DNA from: Ruminococcus sp.
GTDB lineage: Bacteria; Bacillota; Clostridia; Oscillospirales; Ruminococcaceae
Assembly: GCF_024691275.1 (NCBI RefSeq)
Contig: NZ_JAILNU010000084.1
Location: forward strand, 1 to 64,000
Direction of reading: 5' to 3'
DNA: 64,000 nt
Numbering within the stretch: the stretch's first letter is position 1; every line of letters starts with the position of its first letter. Below the pieces are notes generated by a model. The model did not search any database and was not told the origin of the DNA. It saw nothing but the letters and a program-made list of their open reading frames with translations. The translations under genes and the position numbers were made by a program. This document shows, piece by piece, positions 59,546-64,000 of the stretch.

Positions 59546-60778
59546 TCATTGTGGTTTTCGGCAGACAACTGTGACATTCATGCAGCCGTCCGACGTTTCT
59601 GCGAAGATATCGCCGCCCATGCAGTCCATGAGCCTGCGGCAGATATACAGTCCGAGACCGCTGCCCTTTTGAGAGCCAGTATTTGAGCCGCGCCAGAAGC
59701 TGTCGAAAATATGCGGCAGTTCATTGTCAGGAAGCTGACAACCGCTGTTCGAGATGCATATAAGTCGGCAGTCTTCTTCATCGGAAAAGCTGATGGAAAT
59801 ACTTTTTCCGTCGCCGTATTTTACAGCATTTTCGATGATATTCTGCAATACCTCCTCAAGACGGTCGGGATCTCCCGATATAAGGCAGTTGCTGTATTTT
59901 TCTACATTGAAAGACGTACCAAGTACGGAAAGCTTGTCGCTGTAATACTTTACGGTGTTTTCAATGACGGAAGAAAGATAGAACTCCGAAGTGTTTACAT
60001 CAAAGCTCATGAAGTCATTGTTGAGGTTGCCTATGATCTCATTAACATAACCTTCTATCTCATCGGCTTTTTCGTTGATATTCTCGGCTGCCTCGATCTG
60101 CTTTTCAGACTCTGTATATAACCCCTTTGACAGAGCCTTTGAGTACAGCTTTATGGCGGACAGCGGTGTTTTGATATCATGTGAGAGCGAGAGAAGAAAG
60201 GTCTTTTCTTTTTTTGCGCGTTCAAGCTCTTTCGTCTTTGAGCTTTCAAGCTGTTCGCGCAGCATATCCAGTCCCCAGATGAATTTGCCGAAGTATCGGC
60301 TTTTGTTTTCTTTCAGTGGAGCGGCTAAGGTGCCCTTTGCCAGCTGATACGGCAGTTCGCTTACATTCGAGAATGGTCTGACTATGCTGCGTCTGATGTA
60401 AAGCAGCGTACCGAGTATCAGCACGAACATCGCGGCAGCGGAAATATTTACCGCAGTAAGCGGCGCAGAGCTGCTCTTTGTCGTATCGCTGCTGTATTCT
60501 ATGCGGTATAACGAGCTGTTTATCTCGCGGATAACGTATTCGTTTTCAGAGTTATAGAAATCACTGCTGCCGTCGTACTGTTTTATGGAGATGATATGTT
60601 CGTAATCGTCTGCGGAGACATTCTGTCCGGCGGCGAGTTCATGTTCTATGCGGTTAAGCTCGACTTTGTAGATCTGAGAATGAGAAGTGTCCGATCTCAG
60701 CATAATGACATTGATAACAGCAATGATCGCTGCCATTGCCAGCATAACGCCTATGATGAGCTTGTCGATGCGTTTCAT
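59546..60778 (-). CDS. Sensor histidine kinase
   Basis: 410 aa. Two membrane helices (about 8-28 and 112-132) bracket an ~85-residue extracellular sensor. HAMP-like linker, then HisKA with LSLSHDIKTPLSAIKLYSKAL (the phosphorylated His), N-box VLQNIIENAVKYGDG, and G-box GSGLGLYICRRLMDCMGG. It is the last gene of a four-gene operon (permease, ATPase, regulator, kinase) and starts 1 nt after the regulator stop. Such kinases paired with FtsX-type exporters often sense cell-wall-active peptides, but the signal here is unknown. Confidence 0.93.
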   Translation of the reverse strand: MKRIDKLIIGVMLAMAAIIAVINVIMLRSDTSHSQIYKVELNRIEHELAAGQNVSADDYEHIISIKQYDGSSDFYNSENEYVIREINSSLYRIEYSSDTTKSSSAPLTAVNISAAAMFVLILGTLLYIRRSIVRPFSNVSELPYQLAKGTLAAPLKENKSRYFGKFIWGLDMLREQLESSKTKELERAKKEKTFLLSLSHDIKTPLSAIKLYSKALSKGLYTESEKQIEAAENINEKADEIEGYVNEIIGNLNNDFMSFDVNTSEFYLSSVIENTVKYYSDKLSVLGTSFNVEKYSNCLISGDPDRLEEVLQNIIENAVKYGDGKSISISFSDEEDCRLICISNSGCQLPDNELPHIFDSFWRGSNTGSQKGSGLGLYICRRLMDCMGGDIFAETSDGCMNVTVVCRKPQ

Positions 60779-60779
60779 C

Positions 60780-61445
60780 TCAGCCCTCCCAGCGGTAGCC
60801 CTTGCCCCATACAGTGATTATCTTTTTCGGGGACTTGGGGTCATTTTCCACCTTTTGTCTGAGCCATTTTATATGCACAGTAAGTGTCTGGAGTTCTGAT
60901 TCGCTGTCACAGCCCCATATCTTATTGAATAGAAACTCTTTGCTGAGTGTTTGTCCCTTATTTGCAATAAGTAGATGGAGCAGCTCAGTTTCCTTTGCGG
61001 TCATGCTGAGCGGAACATTGCCTTTGGTTACGATACCGTCCGCAAGGTTAATGGTGATATCGCCGTCACTTATGACATCGAGGGCGAGCCTTCGCTTGAA
61101 AATGCCCTTGATCTTAGCGATAAGTATGTCGATATCGTAGGGCTTTTCGATATAATCATCAGCTCCGAGGAGTATACCGTTCAGCTTGTCTTCCTTGCTC
61201 ACTCTTGCGGTGAGTATTATTATCGGAGTATTGTCCTTTTCGCGTATTTTTTTGCACACTGCAAAGCCGTCAAGCTCAGGCAGATTGATGTCCAGCAGGA
61301 CAAGCTTTGCACCGTATTTCTCATAAAGCGAAATCGCCTTTTCAGCGCTGTCAGCAGTGCTTACCGTATAGTTTTCTCCGCGAAGAAAATCGCAGAGCAA
61401 TGTGCAGAGTTCCTTATTATCCTCGATTATGAGAATATCAACCAT
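60780..61445 (-). CDS. OmpR/PhoB-family response regulator
   Basis: 221 aa. Receiver domain with the acidic pair in ILIIEDNKE, phospho-acceptor Asp in LVLLDINLPELDG, Thr in IIILTARV and Lys in YIEKPYD; C-terminal winged helix with TAKETELLHLL, LFNKIWG and TVHIKWLRQKVE...ITVWGKGYRWEG. It binds DNA to control, most likely, its own operon and the adjacent ABC exporter. Gaps of 1 nt on both sides indicate tight co-expression. Confidence 0.95.
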   Translation of the reverse strand: MVDILIIEDNKELCTLLCDFLRGENYTVSTADSAEKAISLYEKYGAKLVLLDINLPELDGFAVCKKIREKDNTPIIILTARVSKEDKLNGILLGADDYIEKPYDIDILIAKIKGIFKRRLALDVISDGDITINLADGIVTKGNVPLSMTAKETELLHLLIANKGQTLSKEFLFNKIWGCDSESELQTLTVHIKWLRQKVENDPKSPKKIITVWGKGYRWEG

Positions 61446-61446
61446 A

Positions 61447-62205
61447 TTACCAACCCATTTCCAGAAGCCAGTTATTCAGCTCACGCTCACGGTCGCGCAG
61501 CGGAAGTGCTCTGTTAATATTATACTCGCACTTGATATTCCCGTCAACTATAAACAGCACACGGGAGCATTTTGCAGCAACTTTTGCATCGTGAGTTACG
61601 AGCATTATGGCAGTTCCTTCACTGTTGAGTTTTGTAAGCTCGTCCATGACCTCCTCGGAAGATGTGCGGTTGAGAGCGCCTGTAGGTTCGTCTGCGAATA
61701 TCATCTGCGGCTTGTTTATCATGCTGCGGCAGATGCAGGCGCGTTGCAGCTGACCTCCTGACACCTCATTGATATCATTGGCGGCTATCTCAATGATGCC
61801 CAGCTTGCGCATGAGCTCCTGACCGCGCTCCATGGTATCCTTGCGGCTCTCCTTGATCTTGTCGGATTTTACTGCGGGGAGTATGATATTATCCAGCACC
61901 GAAAGGTTCTTCATCATGTACATCTGCTGGAAGATGAATCCCATATCGTCCAGACGCATCTTTGAGAGCGCATTTTCGTTCATCTCGGAGATATCTCTGC
62001 CGCAGAATCTGACGCTGCCTGCTGTCATTTTGTCCATGCCCGAGACAGTGTAAAGAAGAGTGGATTTTCCTGAGCCCGAAGGTCCCATTATAGCCACCAT
62101 TTCTCCTTCACGGATAGTGAACGAAACGTTCCTCAGAACATTGTTCTGGCGTTTGTTTATGATATATGTTTTGCAAAGGTCTGTGACCTCAAGAATATTT
62201 TTCAT
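61447..62205 (-). CDS. ABC transporter ATP-binding protein (MacB/LolD/BceA type)
   Basis: 252 aa. Walker A GPSGSGKST, Q-loop FIFQQMYMM, signature VSGGQLQRACICRSM, Walker B MIFADEPTGALNR and switch HDAK. The ADEPTGALN form is typical of ATPases partnered with FtsX-like permeases. I start at ATG 62205, 7 nt after GAGGAG; an earlier in-frame TTG overlaps the permease stop. It energises the permease encoded upstream. Confidence 0.95.
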   Translation of the reverse strand: MKNILEVTDLCKTYIINKRQNNVLRNVSFTIREGEMVAIMGPSGSGKSTLLYTVSGMDKMTAGSVRFCGRDISEMNENALSKMRLDDMGFIFQQMYMMKNLSVLDNIILPAVKSDKIKESRKDTMERGQELMRKLGIIEIAANDINEVSGGQLQRACICRSMINKPQMIFADEPTGALNRTSSEEVMDELTKLNSEGTAIMLVTHDAKVAAKCSRVLFIVDGNIKCEYNINRALPLRDRERELNNWLLEMGW

Positions 62206-62224
62206 ACTGATCTCCTCATTCTTT

Positions 62225-64000
62225 TTAATCAATATCGGCTGTATCGGATGCCTTGACAGTCTTCATATACTGAGCTGTCAGGAATGCTCCGAGGATAGTT
62301 GCCGAGATCACGATGATCGGATATAACACACATACTTCCGCGAACCTGAAGTTATACTCAACGCCGCTTACAGCTCCCATTATACCGAATATAGGATCTA
62401 TGCACAGCTTTGTGAAAGGAAGGCACAGCGCGATCGAAAGTGCAGATGCGATAACTGAGACTATGAAGAATCTCAGAGTGTGCTGAGCTATGATCGAGCC
62501 TGACCTGAATCCCATTGCCTTCATAAGAGCGATCTCGGATTTTTCCTTTGATATGAAAGAGCGCTCCATAAGTACGGATATCATTATGATTATAGCAACA
62601 GTAATTAAAAGTACCAGTAATTTTACGCTGTCTATCATGTCGCTCACATCTGAGCCTATGCACTGCATTACGAATCCGTCTGCGTCAAAGACGAACTCTG
62701 TTCCGAAGATATCCTTGATCTTTTCAATGCGGCGCTCGGCTTCATCTTTATCAGGGGAGTCATCGAAGTCTATCTGGAATCCCATCGTCTGGGCGATAAG
62801 TTCATCGGGGATATCCATACTTTCGTGGAATCTTCCCGATTCGCCAAGCTGCATCATGCTCTGGAAAAGAGCGGATATGATGTATTCGTCTGTTTTCCCG
62901 TTTATGGTAAGATTAACTTTATCACCTATACCGACCTCAAGCTTATCGGCAATTGTATAAGTAAGTGCTATCTCGTTTTTGTATTTTGGAGCATACCCTT
63001 CGCTGTAGGTATATTCCGAAGCCTTTGTTTCTCTGTCGTAATTAAAGATAGGTGATGCTTTTTTGCCCTTTGATGTTTCAATGGTCGGATAGAGAAGGGC
63101 TTCTGCGTGAACTTTGCAGGGCATACCGTTCTCGGCAAGAGTGTCCTCTATGTAGCTGCACATCTCTGAGTATCCCATTCCGCCTGACATGATCTGTGAG
63201 CGCATATCCGAGTCGGTCATATATGCATCGCTCTTAATAGAACACATAAGCGCCAGCAGCTTTTCACTTGCAAGTGTGTTTGCGGAATTTGCAAGGCACA
63301 TTATAAGGAGAAGGCATACTGTGAAAACGCTTGTCATTATACCGAACTGCTTCGGACTGCTCAAAACATCGTTGAAAGCCATGAAGCCCGTAGTACAGAG
63401 TTTGCTTCTGCCAAGATCAAGAATTCCCTTCTTCTTGAATCTTTCGCCTGTCTGACCGCTCCTTACGGCATCTATGGGTGAAAGTTTCTTTATCTTTGCT
63501 GTACAGTGCCAGCAGAAAAGTATTATTATAAGGACTGCCGTGATGCTGCAAAGGATACCGATAATGACCGAGTTGTCGCTTTCAAGCACAATGTTGTCAC
63601 TTACAGAGTCGAGAAGCATATTTCCGAAAGGTACGCTCAGAGCATATCCGATAACAGCTCCGATCAGGGAGATGCCCAGATATTTCACAAGATAAAGTGC
63701 TCTTACCGAGCTGTTTTTCAGACCAAGAGCTTTCATAACGCCTATCTCACGGAATTCCTCGTTAACGGTGAAGCTTATCGTGAAGCTCAGTACAACAAAT
63801 GATACAAGTATGAGACAAATACTTACTATGAGAAGTATCCCTGCAATAAGTGTATTCATCAGGTATGATGTCTTTATAATGTTTATGCCTTTGTTGAAAA
63901 GAGTTCCCTGTATATCCGAGAGGTCCGATTCAAGAGTTTTTTTGTCATATCCGTTTATATAGAAGATAGAGCCGCTGTTATTTTCTCTTGCTTTCGCGTC
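62225..64000 (-). CDS. FtsX-like ABC transporter permease, 5' end outside the window
   Basis: The reverse-strand frame is open to the window edge, giving at least 591 aa of the C-terminal part. It includes an FtsX membrane domain (LIAGILLIVSICLILVSFVVLSFTISFTVNEEFREIGVMKALGLKNSS), three further helices, a large extracellular region (~240-430 of the visible part) and a second FtsX domain near the C-terminus (LVLLITVAIIIMISVLMERSFISKEKSEIALMKAMGFR). The layout fits MacB-like or Vex/BceB-like exporters of peptides or lipids. Substrate unknown; the linked two-component system suggests stress or antimicrobial response. Confidence 0.92.
   Translation of the reverse strand, partial: DAKARENNSGSIFYINGYDKKTLESDLSDIQGTLFNKGINIIKTSYLMNTLIAGILLIVSICLILVSFVVLSFTISFTVNEEFREIGVMKALGLKNSSVRALYLVKYLGISLIGAVIGYALSVPFGNMLLDSVSDNIVLESDNSVIIGILCSITAVLIIILFCWHCTAKIKKLSPIDAVRSGQTGERFKKKGILDLGRSKLCTTGFMAFNDVLSSPKQFGIMTSVFTVCLLLIMCLANSANTLASEKLLALMCSIKSDAYMTDSDMRSQIMSGGMGYSEMCSYIEDTLAENGMPCKVHAEALLYPTIETSKGKKASPIFNYDRETKASEYTYSEGYAPKYKNEIALTYTIADKLEVGIGDKVNLTINGKTDEYIISALFQSMMQLGESGRFHESMDIPDELIAQTMGFQIDFDDSPDKDEAERRIEKIKDIFGTEFVFDADGFVMQCIGSDVSDMIDSVKLLVLLITVAIIIMISVLMERSFISKEKSEIALMKAMGFRSGSIIAQHTLRFFIVSVIASALSIALCLPFTKLCIDPIFGIMGAVSGVEYNFRFAEVCVLYPIIVISATILGAFLTAQYMKTVKASDTADID

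Overview
The window reads as chromosome from an anaerobic, fibre-degrading Firmicute of the Ruminococcus type (R. flavefaciens-like). The evidence is a GH9 cellulase with a C-terminal type I dockerin and a Thr-rich linker, three more dockerin-bearing proteins, strong AGGAGG ribosome binding sites, TTGACA/TATAAT promoters with 17-bp spacing, many U-tract terminators, and a sortase-type surface protein. Species-level assignment is inference.

Region 1 (1-13.5 kb): a broken AAA+ ATPase gene, an orphan small gene, then a dense sulfur-assimilation island. In order it has serine acetyltransferase; a ubiquitin-like/E1/rhodanese fusion; a Family 2A encapsulin shell protein overlapping a cysteine desulfurase with a ~170-residue low-complexity N-terminal extension (the expected encapsulated cargo); O-acetylhomoserine sulfhydrylase; TusA-like carrier; thioredoxin; a 68-aa ubiquitin-like sulfur carrier whose diglycine is masked by one extra residue; a second E1-like activating enzyme; a JAMM metalloprotease; thioredoxin reductase; cysteine synthase; and a CymR-like Rrf2 repressor. 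Read together, the genes suggest that a compartment-housed desulfurase feeds sulfur through TusA or rhodanese to a protein thiocarboxylate used to make homocysteine and/or cysteine. This is the most striking system in the window.

Region 2 (13.5-28.7 kb): a putative small RNA, then one long unidirectional exopolysaccharide/cell-wall glycan operon behind a promoter with a ~360-nt leader. It has aminotransferase, initiating sugar transferase, ATP-grasp ligase, NeuD-like acyltransferase, two glycosyltransferases, Wzy, Wzx, LicD, an acyl carrier protein + SDR + AMP-ligase trio, UDP-GlcNAc 2-epimerase and GalE. It ends at a strong terminator.

Region 3 (29-47.5 kb): a 1411-aa anchored surface protein, a membrane protein, a diguanylate cyclase, an ECF sigma factor with a membrane-spanning EF-hand/dockerin protein in the anti-sigma position, a CPBP protease, the GH9 cellulase, an N-terminal-dockerin secreted protein, DAHP synthase, and a D,D-carboxypeptidase.

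Region 4 (47.5-64 kb): a 1279-aa leucine-rich-repeat dockerin protein, a lipoprotein with an apparent ACG start followed by a lipase-fold/RTX-repeat fusion, an Lgt-like membrane protein, a second GGDEF protein, thiW-thiM, and an ABC exporter/two-component operon cut by the window end. Four copies of one intergenic inverted-repeat element occur between 45 and 59.5 kb. No rRNA, tRNA or CRISPR array was seen.
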